A stretch of 64,000 nt of DNA from CAZHCA01 sp964530825 (GTDB lineage Bacteria > Bacteroidota > Bacteroidia > Chitinophagales > Saprospiraceae). The stretch covers positions 186,001-250,000 of the forward strand of contig CAZHCA010000003.1 of assembly GCA_964530825.1 (NCBI GenBank). The letters are read 5' to 3'. Positions 52,059-61,167 of this stretch are shown piece by piece. Under the pieces are notes generated by a model. That model was not told the DNA's origin, did no database searches, and saw only the letters and a program-made list of their open reading frames with translations. The position numbers and the translations under genes were made by a program. Within the stretch, counting starts at the first letter, position 1. Every line of letters starts with the position of its first letter.

Positions 52059-53408
52059 ATGCATATAGTTATTATCGGTAACGGTATCAGCGGAATCACC
52101 GCTGCGCGCTTCATCCGGAAAATGAGCGATTACCGCATTACCGTTATTTCCGGAGAGTCCGATTATTTTTTCTCCCGCACGGCCCTCATGTACATTTACA
52201 TGGGCCATATGCGGCAAGAGGATACTCAACCCTACGAACCCTGGTTTTGGGATAAAAACCGCATTGAGCGTAAGCGCGCCTGGGTGGAGCGTATCGACTT
52301 TAATCAGAAAAACCTCCACTTTCACGATGGTGGCGAACTGGCCTACGACAAGCTCATCCTGGCTGTTGGCTCCGAGCCCAATAAATTCGGATGGCCGGGT
52401 CAAGACCTCAAAAACGTCAATGGCCTGTACACGCTTCAGGATCTTGAAGCCATGGAAGCAGGATCCCCGGGCCTGCAACGCGCAGTAATTGTCGGCGGCG
52501 GATTGATTGGCATTGAGATGGCCGAAATGTTCCATACCCGCCACATCCCAGTTACTATGCTGGTTCGGGAGCCTAGCTACTGGGGTAATGTATTACCTCC
52601 CGAGGAGGCCCGCATGGTAAGCCGCCACATCGTAGATCACGGCATCGACCTGCGCCTTGCTACAGAGCTGCAGGAGATCGTTGACGACGGGACAGGTAAA
52701 GTGGCCCGAGTCATTACCAAAGACGGCGAGCATATCGAGTGCGGCTACGTTGGCCTTACCGCTGGCGTACACCCTAATATCGGTTGGTTAAAAGATACGC
52801 CCCTCGAAACGCAAAAGGGGATCCTGGTAGATGATTATCTGCAGACCAATCTGCCGGATGTCTATGCTATCGGCGATTGCGCACAAATCCAGGAGCCTCG
52901 CTCCGGTCGGCGCCCTATCGAAGCTGTTTGGTATACTGGTCGTATGATGGGCGAGGTAGTCGCTTATAATGTCTGTGACAACCCCAAAGCGTACGATCCC
53001 GGCATTTGGTTCAACTCCGCGAAATTTCTGGATATCGAGTATCAGATTTACGGTGAAGTACCTGCCCATCCTCCCGAGGGCTATGCCAACCTATACTGGG
53101 AGCACCCAAAAGAACCCAAAGGTATCCGGTTGGTCTACGATGAAGCCACCGGCCGCATTCTCGGTTTCAACCTCATGGGCGTCCGCTACCGGCACGAAGT
53201 CTGTGAGCGCTGGATCGCAGATGGCACGCACATTGAAGAGGTGCTGCAAAACCTTGGGATCGCCAACTTTGATCCCGAGTTCTACGACGAATACGAGAAT
53301 GCAGTGGTCGCGCTTTACAATCAGCAGACTGGGCGCAACCTTAAAATGCGCAAGCGCCGGGGACTGGCGCACGCTTTGCGCTTTTTGAAAAAACCTGCAA
53401 CTGCCTAA
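52059..53408 (+). CDS. FAD/NAD(P)-dependent oxidoreductase (pyridine nucleotide-disulfide type, no redox disulfide)
   Basis: A 449-residue flavoprotein. The FAD motif IGNGISGITAA (6-16) and NAD(P) motif VGGGLIGIEMAEMF (about 147-160) are present, with the FAD C-terminal motif VYAIGDCAQI (about 266-275). No CxxxxC disulfide is found in the N-terminal half, placing it with rubredoxin/ferredoxin reductases, NirB-like and Cyp-reductase-type enzymes instead of thioredoxin reductases. The C-terminal region (about 310-449) is a long extension with a basic tail KMRKRRG. It lies 23 bp before a polytopic Fe-S protein and is probably its electron donor or acceptor. Confidence 0.88.
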   Translation: MHIVIIGNGISGITAARFIRKMSDYRITVISGESDYFFSRTALMYIYMGHMRQEDTQPYEPWFWDKNRIERKRAWVERIDFNQKNLHFHDGGELAYDKLILAVGSEPNKFGWPGQDLKNVNGLYTLQDLEAMEAGSPGLQRAVIVGGGLIGIEMAEMFHTRHIPVTMLVREPSYWGNVLPPEEARMVSRHIVDHGIDLRLATELQEIVDDGTGKVARVITKDGEHIECGYVGLTAGVHPNIGWLKDTPLETQKGILVDDYLQTNLPDVYAIGDCAQIQEPRSGRRPIEAVWYTGRMMGEVVAYNVCDNPKAYDPGIWFNSAKFLDIEYQIYGEVPAHPPEGYANLYWEHPKEPKGIRLVYDEATGRILGFNLMGVRYRHEVCERWIADGTHIEEVLQNLGIANFDPEFYDEYENAVVALYNQQTGRNLKMRKRRGLAHALRFLKKPATA

Positions 53409-53431
53409 CCTCCAATAAATAGTAATCGATT

Positions 53432-55225
53432 ATGAATGTTTTGCAAAAAATAGGTATTGGACTGTTCGTCATTGCGCTGCTGATTTTTACAGCTAGCTTA
53501 GGCATTGACCGGTACACTATCCATGAAGATGCCTTGGCGCACATTGACAACGCCTACCATAAGGAGGCAATTATCAAGGGCGCTCAACAAGCTGGCGTTT
53601 GGGAAAAATCCTATGGCACTTCTTTTAGCTTCGCACCCGCATTTAAACAAGCCCTAAAGGAGGCCCAAAAAATCCAGGCTGAAAAAGCGGAAGCCGGTAT
53701 ACCTAAGGATGTCGCCGAATGGGATTTTAAACTCGGCGACTGGACCTTCAAAGACTATACGCTTTACGCGGCTAAAAACGGCAGCACCGGGCCGGTATCC
53801 AGTAACCCGGGGTTGTTTTTTTTGTTGACCATTGGCTTGGGAATACTGGGAGGGTTGTTGTACATTCTGCCTCAGTTTGACGCTATTCCCGGCATCAAAA
53901 ATGATCATATCTATCATTCGGGGATGACACGGGGGTTGAAGCTCGACATACGCGCCTTTTTTCTGGGTGTCGGGGTTGTAGGTATCATTTTGTATGGGTT
54001 CTTTTACCTGAACAATAACCTTTTTTGGCCGGCCGTCACGACTGCAGTTGCTATTGGGATTATTTATCTGGTCATGCGTTATGAAAAACAACGCCGCCTG
54101 GAACCCCGTTCTGCCTCTCCCCAACTAACAGGCTGGCTAGGAGTAGCTACCGGGGTTTATCTAATCACTTTTTACGTGCTCTTGTATTGGGCTCCACAAC
54201 ACATTACGGGCTGGATGCATATTGTGGATCCGCTCAGCCAGCAGCTCAACGGCGGCGAAGCCAGTCAATGGTTTTTGTACGGGTTGCTGTACACACTTGT
54301 CATTTTGGTAATGGGTGTACGCATGTTTACCAAATACCAGCACAACCGCTACCAGCTGATTCGCACCGGATCGGTGATGTTCTTCCAGACGGCTTTTGCA
54401 TTTCTGATCCCGGAAATTTTAGTGCGGCTTAACTACCCCTATTTTGACTTCAAAAATATCTGGCCGCTGAATTACACATTCTTTTTCGACTACAACCTCA
54501 ACAGCCTAATCGAAAGTGGCGGGCTAGGCATATTCATGCTGGTCTGGGGAATTGCCCTGATTGTTATCGCCGTTCCGGTTATTACCTATTTTTACGGAAA
54601 AAGATGGTATTGCTCTTGGGTCTGTGGGTGTGGCGGCCTGGCGGAGACGCTGGGTGACCCGTACCGCCAACTATCCGATAAAAGTTTACGCGCCTGGAAA
54701 TACGAGCGCTGGATCATCCACGGCGTATTGGTATTTGCCGTAGTCATGACCGCACTGGTCCTCTATACTTATTTTTCCGGTAGCAGTACCATTCTGGGGT
54801 TAAACAGCAATTCGGTTCGTGGCTGGTACGGATTCTTGATCGGCGCTGGGTTTGCCGGCGTAGTTGGCACGGGGTTCTACCCGCTTATGGGTAACCGGGT
54901 TTGGTGCCGCTTCGGATGCCCATTGGCTGCCTACCTTGGTCTGGTGCAGCGGTTCAAATCGCGCTTCCGCATCACGACGAATGGCGGGCAATGTATTTCT
55001 TGCGGTAATTGCTCTACTTACTGCGAAATGGGTATTGATGTGCGTTGGTATGCCCAGCGGGGCCAGGATATTGTACGCGCCTCGTGTGTAGGTTGCGGCA
55101 TTTGTGCAGCGGTTTGTCCGCGCGGCGTATTGCGCCTCGAAAACAGCACGGTCGATATAGATACCCGCACTGACGAACTTCGGGCGCTCCATATTGAAGA
55201 AAGCGGCGTTCGCCTGCCGAATTAG
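53432..55225 (+). CDS. Polytopic membrane iron-sulfur protein (NosR/NapH/CcoG-like)
   Basis: A 597-residue integral membrane redox protein with about nine or ten hydrophobic helices. An N-terminal helix (6-24) is followed by a roughly 90-residue extracytoplasmic domain (about 30-120), more helices, then NapH-like cysteine motifs YCSWVCGCGG (about 392-401) and WCRFGCPLAAY (about 489-499). A two-cluster ferredoxin module follows: CISCGNCSTYC (about 521-531) and CVGCGICAAVCP (about 552-563). It should move electrons across or along the membrane, with the flavoprotein encoded just upstream as partner. The N-terminal 390 residues are unlike NapH or NosR as I know them. The electron acceptor is unknown. 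Confidence 0.88.
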   Translation: MNVLQKIGIGLFVIALLIFTASLGIDRYTIHEDALAHIDNAYHKEAIIKGAQQAGVWEKSYGTSFSFAPAFKQALKEAQKIQAEKAEAGIPKDVAEWDFKLGDWTFKDYTLYAAKNGSTGPVSSNPGLFFLLTIGLGILGGLLYILPQFDAIPGIKNDHIYHSGMTRGLKLDIRAFFLGVGVVGIILYGFFYLNNNLFWPAVTTAVAIGIIYLVMRYEKQRRLEPRSASPQLTGWLGVATGVYLITFYVLLYWAPQHITGWMHIVDPLSQQLNGGEASQWFLYGLLYTLVILVMGVRMFTKYQHNRYQLIRTGSVMFFQTAFAFLIPEILVRLNYPYFDFKNIWPLNYTFFFDYNLNSLIESGGLGIFMLVWGIALIVIAVPVITYFYGKRWYCSWVCGCGGLAETLGDPYRQLSDKSLRAWKYERWIIHGVLVFAVVMTALVLYTYFSGSSTILGLNSNSVRGWYGFLIGAGFAGVVGTGFYPLMGNRVWCRFGCPLAAYLGLVQRFKSRFRITTNGGQCISCGNCSTYCEMGIDVRWYAQRGQDIVRASCVGCGICAAVCPRGVLRLENSTVDIDTRTDELRALHIEESGVRLPN

Positions 55226-55247
55226 GTGCTTACTGCCCTACAGTAAA

Positions 55248-55274
55248 AAAGGCTGCCTGAATTGACAGCCCTTT
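55248..55274. terminator. Bidirectional hairpin after the redox module
   Basis: AAAGGCTG (55248-55255) pairs with CAGCC-c-TTT (55266-55274) with one bulged C. The stem is preceded by six A and followed by CTTTCCC. It sits 22 bp after the Fe-S protein stop, in the 167 bp between convergent genes. The rest of that gap has no gene that I can see. Confidence 0.65.
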
Positions 55275-55392
55275 CCCATTGCTTCTGATAATAATTCGTT
55301 GCCGGTAAAGTCCGGTTCTCGGCAAGGCTGTCCTACGCTCTACCCCCACATCCGTTGCCGTCTTTAGCGGGGCTTGCTCACCGTACGTACAG

Positions 55393-56031
55393 CTAGCCTC
55401 TTCTTCTTGTATTGTCTATGTAAGCGCTCGCACCAGGGCGCTGCAGTTGCTCGTAAATTAGTTCTTTAGCCCGGTGCAATTGCGCTTTTACGGTACCCAG
55501 GGGCACGCCGAGCTCTTGCGCAATTTCGTCATAACTCATGTCCTCGAAGTAGCGCAACTCGATCATCAGGCGGTACTTTTCACTAAGCTGGCTCAGCAAA
55601 GAGCGCATGAGTGCAATGCGCTGTTCGCGGATGACTTGTTCTTCGGGATCGAGTTTGTAACACCGAAGGTTGGTAGAGTAATCATATTCCCCAGCGGCTT
55701 CGATAGGCTCATCGATCGAGAGCACGGCTAAGCGTTTTTTACGGATATGATCAATGCAGTTATTAATGGCGATGCGGAATAACCACGTACTGAAAGCATA
55801 CCGCGGCCGGTAGCTGTGCAACTTATTGAAGGCCTTGCCGAAAGCTTCCAGCGTGAGGTCGGTAGCATCTTCCCGGTTGCTGACCATGCGGTTGACGGTG
55901 CGGAAAATCGGTTCCTGATACCGATCCATCAATTTGGCAAAGGCCTGCTGATCGCCGCCAACGGCCTGTTGTACCAAACTGTAATCGTCTTGTGGTTGTG
56001 TGTTTACTACTGGCTTAATTACTACTTCCAT
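55393..56031 (-). CDS. ECF-type RNA polymerase sigma factor
   Basis: A 212-residue sigma-70 family alternative sigma factor. Region 2 (about 28-95) has NREDATDLTLEAFGKAF and YAFSTWLFRIAINNCIDHIRKKR-like core (split here), and region 4 (about 145-195) has MSYDEIAQELGVPLGTVKAQL, the -35-recognition helix. Regions 1.1 and 3 are absent. No anti-sigma gene is adjacent. It is the last gene of a minus-strand run lpxK-glycosyltransferase-sigma and overlaps the glycosyltransferase gene by 10 bp, so its level is tied to envelope genes. The regulon is not inferable. Confidence 0.93.
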   Translation of the reverse strand: MEVVIKPVVNTQPQDDYSLVQQAVGGDQQAFAKLMDRYQEPIFRTVNRMVSNREDATDLTLEAFGKAFNKLHSYRPRYAFSTWLFRIAINNCIDHIRKKRLAVLSIDEPIEAAGEYDYSTNLRCYKLDPEEQVIREQRIALMRSLLSQLSEKYRLMIELRYFEDMSYDEIAQELGVPLGTVKAQLHRAKELIYEQLQRPGASAYIDNTRRRG

Positions 56032-57137
56032 GACTGTTGATTACCGGTTGTTATTAAGGCCGGTGCGAACAGGAAGTAGAATAAAACCAATCCCAAATCG
56101 AGCAGGGGAATCCAAGGCGCAAGGTCCTTGGCTCGAAGCTTATGGAAGATGCTCCAATAGAGAATCCAAACTACACCCATTCTCACCGAATATAAAATCA
56201 GTGCCCAATCCCAGCGGCCAGCCGCAATGCAGGCGATGATGCCGCTGTAGTGCAGTACATGACTCAGCGACAATCCCCCCAGCAATACCTGATGCCGGGG
56301 CCGGTACCTGCGTCCGGCAGACAAATGCCTGGATTTTTGGATGTAGTAACCTCTCCAACTTCTTTTTGGAAGGCTGAAAACAAAAGACCCCGGATCAATT
56401 ATGATCCGGGTATTCGCTCTATTTGCGACCTCGTTTACAAACAAGTCATCATCGCCCGAAGCGAGGTCCATGTGCTTAGTAAAAAAACTACCTTTATGCA
56501 GAAAGATTCCTTTCGTATAAATTAGGTTTCTCCCCACCCCCATGTAGGGAAGACCTACAAGCGCAAAGGACAAATACTGAACGGCGGTGAAGATAGCCTC
56601 GAATCGGATAAATGCATTGAGCCAACCACGCGCCCTCAGATAAGGACTAAATCCAAGACCGATCTGGAACTGCTGTGGGATACCGATTTGCATGAGCCTT
56701 ATCCAATTGGAAGAGGAGGGCTTGCAATCAGCATCGGAAAGTAGCAGTAGATCATATTGGGCGGCAAGAATTCCGGTGAGTAGGGCGGCTTTCTTACCAG
56801 GTGGGGTTTCCCCTTTAAGCTCAATCACACGTAAGTTCGAATATTTTGTCTGAAAATCCAATAACACTTCCGCCGTGCCATCCGTAGAACCATCGTTTAC
56901 GACCAATATTTCAAAGGAGCGGTAGTTTTGATTTAGGAAGTGGGATAGATTTTTTCTCAAATTGGCGGCTTCATTTTTGGCACAAATTATGACGGAAACG
57001 CCCCGGTCCGGACCTGCTTGTAGCGAAGGCTCAGGTGCCCGGTAGCAGGCGAGCCGGGCAAAAATACCGAGCCAGTAACCCAACTGGGCCAGCGTGGCTG
57101 CCAGGGCGATGACGCCAATCCAGCTTGCCCACATCAC
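56022..57137 (-). CDS. Membrane glycosyltransferase family 2
   Basis: A 371-residue GT-A fold glycosyltransferase. After an N-terminal membrane helix (about 4-30), the catalytic domain shows VSVIICAKNEAANL (about 48-61), VVNDGSTDGT (about 79-88), the metal-binding LSDADCK (about 133-139), ASGDDDLFVNE (about 226-236) and SRHLSAGRRY in the acceptor site. Two or three helices at the C-terminus (about 285-365) anchor it. Possible products include a poly-sugar or lipid-linked glycan. It overlaps lpxK by 4 bp and the sigma gene by 10 bp. Confidence 0.9.
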   Translation of the reverse strand: MMWASWIGVIALAATLAQLGYWLGIFARLACYRAPEPSLQAGPDRGVSVIICAKNEAANLRKNLSHFLNQNYRSFEILVVNDGSTDGTAEVLLDFQTKYSNLRVIELKGETPPGKKAALLTGILAAQYDLLLLSDADCKPSSSNWIRLMQIGIPQQFQIGLGFSPYLRARGWLNAFIRFEAIFTAVQYLSFALVGLPYMGVGRNLIYTKGIFLHKGSFFTKHMDLASGDDDLFVNEVANRANTRIIIDPGSFVFSLPKRSWRGYYIQKSRHLSAGRRYRPRHQVLLGGLSLSHVLHYSGIIACIAAGRWDWALILYSVRMGVVWILYWSIFHKLRAKDLAPWIPLLDLGLVLFYFLFAPALITTGNQQSWK

Positions 57138-58201
57138 ACCTTAAAGTCGAGCAGGAATTGACGAATGTATTCATCGAAAGCTTCTCCGTCCTGATCGTGG
57201 AATACGACGCGCACGGGCAGGGAAAAGAGGGGAATCTGCTGCTCCTGAATGTAGGCCCGGTGGAGGTTCAGGCGGGATAGATCTTTTTCGGTGGTAATCA
57301 CGACTTTTTGTTCGCCCTCCATTTCATCAAAGTTCTTTTTTACTTGTGCCATATCGTAGTTGGTAAAATAATGATGATCATCGAAATCCATCATCTTGAC
57401 CAACCCTACGCGCTCCTCCAGATACTGGAAAAGGTACTGGGGTTTAGCGATGGCGCAGACGAGCAATACCGAAAGCGAGTCGTGCAGTTGAAGCTGGTAA
57501 CGGGGGTTGAAAGGAAAATAAGCCTGCCCGTAATCATAACGCGAGAAATAAACCCGCTGGTTGGCCGCTGGCTTGATCCGGTCCAAAAACCATTGCCGGT
57601 CCGATGGCTCGAGTACATTGGGGCATTTACTGATGATGATTACATCAGCGCGGCCAGCAGCCGACCGCCATTCGCGCAGCCGGCCGGAAGGCAACAAAAA
57701 ATCCTTGAAATAAGGATCCAGATATTCCGTTAACATGATATTTACTCCGGGCTTTACCGCCCGGTGCTGAAAGGCATCGTCCAGCAGAATAACTTGAATC
57801 TCGGGGTCTTGCCCCAAAAGACGGGGTATCCCCAGCGACCGGCTCTCCGCTACCGAAACGGTGACACTGGGGTATTTCAATTTAAATTGCAGGGGCTCGT
57901 CCCCTACTGTTTCTGCCGAATCGGTGCGCTGGACGATGCGAAAACCTTTACTTTTGCGACCGTAACCCCGGCTCATGGTAGCTACCCTCACGTACTCACC
58001 CAGTGAACGAATCAAATATTCAATGTGGGGCGTTTTGCCGGCGCCGCCTACCGAGAGGTTGCCCACCGAGATCACCGGCACGCTAAAAGAAACCGACTTT
58101 AGCAACCCCGCCTGATAAAAAAAATTGCGCAGGCCTACGCCAATACCGTACAACAACGCCAGGGGAGAAAGCAGAATGCGAATCAAAATGGTCTGTATCA
58201 T
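57134..58201 (-). CDS. lpxK: Tetraacyldisaccharide 4'-kinase LpxK
   Basis: Inner-membrane-associated kinase of 355 residues that phosphorylates the 4' position of the lipid A precursor. The N-terminal helix (about 1-22) anchors it. The P-loop VGNLSVGGAGKTP (about 46-58) is typical of LpxK, followed by SRGYGRKSKGF and LLDDAFQHRAVKPG (about 142-155), the latter containing the catalytic Asp-His pair in DDAFQH. The C-terminal part is mixed alpha/beta. The start ATG at 58201 is preceded by a 128 bp divergent gap with no recognised promoter. First gene of an overlapping run. Confidence 0.95.
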   Translation of the reverse strand: MIQTILIRILLSPLALLYGIGVGLRNFFYQAGLLKSVSFSVPVISVGNLSVGGAGKTPHIEYLIRSLGEYVRVATMSRGYGRKSKGFRIVQRTDSAETVGDEPLQFKLKYPSVTVSVAESRSLGIPRLLGQDPEIQVILLDDAFQHRAVKPGVNIMLTEYLDPYFKDFLLPSGRLREWRSAAGRADVIIISKCPNVLEPSDRQWFLDRIKPAANQRVYFSRYDYGQAYFPFNPRYQLQLHDSLSVLLVCAIAKPQYLFQYLEERVGLVKMMDFDDHHYFTNYDMAQVKKNFDEMEGEQKVVITTEKDLSRLNLHRAYIQEQQIPLFSLPVRVVFHDQDGEAFDEYIRQFLLDFKV

Positions 58202-58329
58202 GCCGAATAGCTTGAACCCTAAAGGTAACCGAATATTGGTTTTTTGAATAGCACACCGCTTATGGAGTCCATGGAGTTAATGCATTCTGTAAAAAACAGT
58301 AATATTGCCCACCAAGAAATCCAAGCACT

Positions 58330-59094
58330 ATGCCCCCTTTCCCACAAAAGGCCATGATCCTGGCTGCCGGCCTGGGTACCCGCCTGCGCCCGCTCACCTC
58401 CGATCGCCCCAAAGCACTGGTCGAAGTGGGCGGCATTACGCTGCTTGAGTGGAATATTCGCCGCCTACGCTACGCGGGCTGTAGGGAATTCGTGATCAAC
58501 GTTCACCATTTTGGCCAACAAATAATCGATTTTTTAGCCGCTAACGATAACTTCGGGGGCGCTATCGTCATTTCGGACGAGCGCGACCTGCTGCTCGACA
58601 CTGGCGGAGCCCTGAAGAAAGCCCAACCATTACTGGAAAGCAGCAAAGCCTTTTTTCTTTGTAATGCGGATATCATCTCCGATATCGACCTTCGTCAACT
58701 TGCCGAGGTGCATTATCAGCAGCAAAGCTTGGCTACACTAGCCATCCGTCGGCGGGAGAGTTCGCGCCAGTTGGTTTTCGATCAGCATTACCAGCTGAGT
58801 GGCTGGGTTCATAATCACACCGGCGAAGAGAAAATGAGCCGACCAGTCTCGGTCCGGCTATTCCGCAGCTTCAGCGGGATCCAGTTGATTAGCTCCCGGA
58901 TATTCAACTATCTGCCGCCTGATCGGGAAGTTTTCTCCATCATCGATCTGTACTTATCGGCAGCAAAGCATTCGCCTATTTATGGTTACCCGCATGACGG
59001 AGACCGGTGGATAGATGTAGGCAAACCCGACGCTCTTCTCCAAGCTGCAAACCTGGTCGCACAAATTCCCATCGCACCAAAGCATACGGCATGA
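58330..59094 (+). CDS. NDP-sugar nucleotidyltransferase (MurU/GlmU-like)
   Basis: A 254-residue single-domain nucleotidyltransferase. The signature AAGLGTRLRPLTSDRPKALVEVGG (about 11-35, split here) is complete, with LLDTGGALKKA (about 90-100) and FLCNADIIS (about 113-121) supplying nucleotide and metal binding, and WIDVGKPDALLQA (about 229-241) at the end. No left-handed beta-helix follows, so it is not a bifunctional GlmU. MurNAc-1-phosphate uridylyltransferase (MurU) or mannose-1-phosphate guanylyltransferase are both possible. Its stop TGA overlaps the ATG of the DUF554 gene (ATGA). Confidence 0.88.
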   Translation: MPPFPQKAMILAAGLGTRLRPLTSDRPKALVEVGGITLLEWNIRRLRYAGCREFVINVHHFGQQIIDFLAANDNFGGAIVISDERDLLLDTGGALKKAQPLLESSKAFFLCNADIISDIDLRQLAEVHYQQQSLATLAIRRRESSRQLVFDQHYQLSGWVHNHTGEEKMSRPVSVRLFRSFSGIQLISSRIFNYLPPDREVFSIIDLYLSAAKHSPIYGYPHDGDRWIDVGKPDALLQAANLVAQIPIAPKHTA

Positions 59095-59837
59095 GTCAAC
59101 ACGACCCGTACAGGACTGCGCACCTACCTATAGGCACGCTGGTCAACGCTGCGGCTGTAATCGTTGGTAGCCTTTTAGGCTTGGGTCTGCAGCAGCTATT
59201 TCCGGAAAATCTTCAGGCTATTATTTTTCAAGCTATTGGCCTTGGCACCCTCCTGATTGGAATAAAAATGTCCCTGCGTCTTCCGGATGGCTATCTGCTG
59301 GTATTTATCTTCAGCCTCATCCTCGGCGGCATCACCGGAGAGCTCCTCGGAATAGACGACTGGCTCACCAGCATGGGTGATCGTATCAAGTCCCGGTTCG
59401 CATTCGAGGAAAGCAAATTTACCGAAGGGCTGGTAACGGCCTTTCTGCTGTTTTGTGTCGGCTCCGTAACCATTATTGGCGCGATTGAAGAAGGTCTGCG
59501 CGGCAAGCGCGACCTCTTGCTCGTTAAATCCACGCTAGACGGGGTATCCTCGGTTGCTTTTGCAGCGACTTACGGTATTGGAGTACTGTTTTCGGTTATA
59601 CCGTTATTGATCTTTCAAATTAGCCTGACGCTGGCTGCCCGTCAATTGAAGACTTTTTTCACCCATACGATACTGGACATGATCAGCGCTACGGGAGGGG
59701 TTTTAATTATAGCGGTAGGTATCCGCCTTCTAGGTCTGGGTGTTATCAATATCGAGAACATCCTGCCTGCTATTTTCTATGCGGTGGGTCTTGGTTGGGG
59801 TTACGAACGCTTTCGGGTCGCTCGCTCTACGCCCTAG
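59091..59837 (+). CDS. DUF554 family membrane protein
   Basis: A 248-residue polytopic protein of the DUF554 (YdfK-type) family, proposed but not proven to be a transporter. I start it at the ATG at 59091, which overlaps the preceding TGA (ATGA) and gives a product opening with the family-typical GTLVNAAAVIVGSLLG (about 14-29). It has about seven transmembrane helices. Conserved-looking parts include FLLFCVGSVTIIGAIEEG and the AATYGIGVLFS helix. Its last 108 bp overlap the antisense end of the DUF2851 gene. Confidence 0.9.
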   Translation: MSQHDPYRTAHLPIGTLVNAAAVIVGSLLGLGLQQLFPENLQAIIFQAIGLGTLLIGIKMSLRLPDGYLLVFIFSLILGGITGELLGIDDWLTSMGDRIKSRFAFEESKFTEGLVTAFLLFCVGSVTIIGAIEEGLRGKRDLLLVKSTLDGVSSVAFAATYGIGVLFSVIPLLIFQISLTLAARQLKTFFTHTILDMISATGGVLIIAVGIRLLGLGVINIENILPAIFYAVGLGWGYERFRVARSTP

Positions 59838-61109
59838 GAGGTAGCTCCCGATCTGACAATCAAGGCACCTCCGTGCGTCGCAGTAGTTGCGCTTGAGGTG
59901 CAGTAAAGCCTGGGTATGCCGGGCGTTACCGGAGGCGACATCCAGCTTCTTCCAGCCCCGAATCAGATGGTTGTTTTCAGCCGGAAGCTTTGCCAATAGT
60001 TCAAGGGCCTGTTCCCGGTCGTTCGATCGCTGATGGGTCTGTGCATAAAAAAATTGAAAGGGAATAATAACATTAATCAACAAGCGCCGAATAATAGACT
60101 GGCCCAGGGAACGCTCCCGAACTCGTTTGGCCGCTCTGGCAAAATGGTAGTGCCTGCTCCAATACTCGCTGGTATGTACTTCGAAAACTTCCATCAGTTC
60201 CTGGATGGTCTTGCCTTGCATGCAGCGGCTAAATAAGAAAGACCGCTCGTAGATTACGGCCGCCAACTGTGCAATGCGAAGCGTAGGAAAATCCGCCGGT
60301 CGCATACGCATGAATTTCCATACCACAACCGGCATTGGTTCCAATCGGTATTTTTTCCGAAAAAAATCATACCGTTGCTTCAGGTTGACAGGGTAAGGTT
60401 CGCGGAAGGGACCAATCAGGAATCCGGCCTGCCCGAATAGTAAAGCCTCTACCGAAAGCAGACTCGATTGCTCGCGCCGCAGGAGGGCCATGGGGGTTCG
60501 GCAAGCAAGGTCAAAAAATGGTTGCCCATTGGCCGGGAGACCCAATCCACGGGCCAGCCACTGGTAAAACGTTTCTTTCCAATTCCCCAGATTCTCCCGG
60601 AGCAACCCCTGGAGGCGCTCGGTGTAGGTTTCCAATCGCTCGACAGCCATTCGCTCCAGCCACAAACCCCATAAAGGTTCCGGCACCGAAGGCAATTGGG
60701 GGCCGCAGGGCACCCAGGACTGGGTCTGAACCAATACCTCATATCTTCCCAGCAAACCCGGCAGCAGGTGTTGTTGTAACTCCAGGCAGATCAGCCGCTC
60801 TCCACCAGGACGGTATATGACCCGGTCTTCCTTCAGTACCACGTGCAGGATCACATTATCGTAGGCAGGATCTTCGGAATGCCCGTGGCGCTCCCAGTCA
60901 GAAGTGTATAGGTGCATCTCAATGTTACCAGCCCACACGGTGTCTCCGATTCGAAGCTTTGCGTGTAAGAAATCAGGCCCTGCATCCCGATTGTAACGTC
61001 CAAACTCGATAATCTGAATGCGCTCCCCCGTAGTTGTTTGTAGATTCCGCACGTCAAAGTGGCGGCATCGCCACACAAAATGCAACAACTCCTCTTTCAT
61101 TCTCCTCAT
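59730..61109 (-). CDS. DUF2851 family protein
   Basis: A 459-residue cytoplasmic protein of the Bacteroidota/Chlorobi DUF2851 family, function unknown. It opens MRRMKEELLHFVWRCRHFD and holds GPDFLHAKLRIGDTVWAGNIEMH (about 38-60, split here), with HLYTSDWERHGH near it and two cysteines in RRCLDCQIG near 410-420. The segment with the Asp, Glu and Trp residues suggests a nuclease-like core, which is only an impression. The last ~36 residues (after CQIGSYLLG) lie in the antisense overlap with the DUF554 gene and may be an extension beyond the usual family end. An 11-base G tract lies 59-69 bp upstream of the start. Confidence 0.85.
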   Translation of the reverse strand: MRRMKEELLHFVWRCRHFDVRNLQTTTGERIQIIEFGRYNRDAGPDFLHAKLRIGDTVWAGNIEMHLYTSDWERHGHSEDPAYDNVILHVVLKEDRVIYRPGGERLICLELQQHLLPGLLGRYEVLVQTQSWVPCGPQLPSVPEPLWGLWLERMAVERLETYTERLQGLLRENLGNWKETFYQWLARGLGLPANGQPFFDLACRTPMALLRREQSSLLSVEALLFGQAGFLIGPFREPYPVNLKQRYDFFRKKYRLEPMPVVVWKFMRMRPADFPTLRIAQLAAVIYERSFLFSRCMQGKTIQELMEVFEVHTSEYWSRHYHFARAAKRVRERSLGQSIIRRLLINVIIPFQFFYAQTHQRSNDREQALELLAKLPAENNHLIRGWKKLDVASGNARHTQALLHLKRNYCDARRCLDCQIGSYLLGRRASDPKAFVTPTKTHRIENSRQDVLDIDNTQT

Positions 61110-61167
61110 TTTCCTGCTCAGAAGCGATTACTAAGCCATAACTGGAGCTACGACTCCAATTCGTTCA

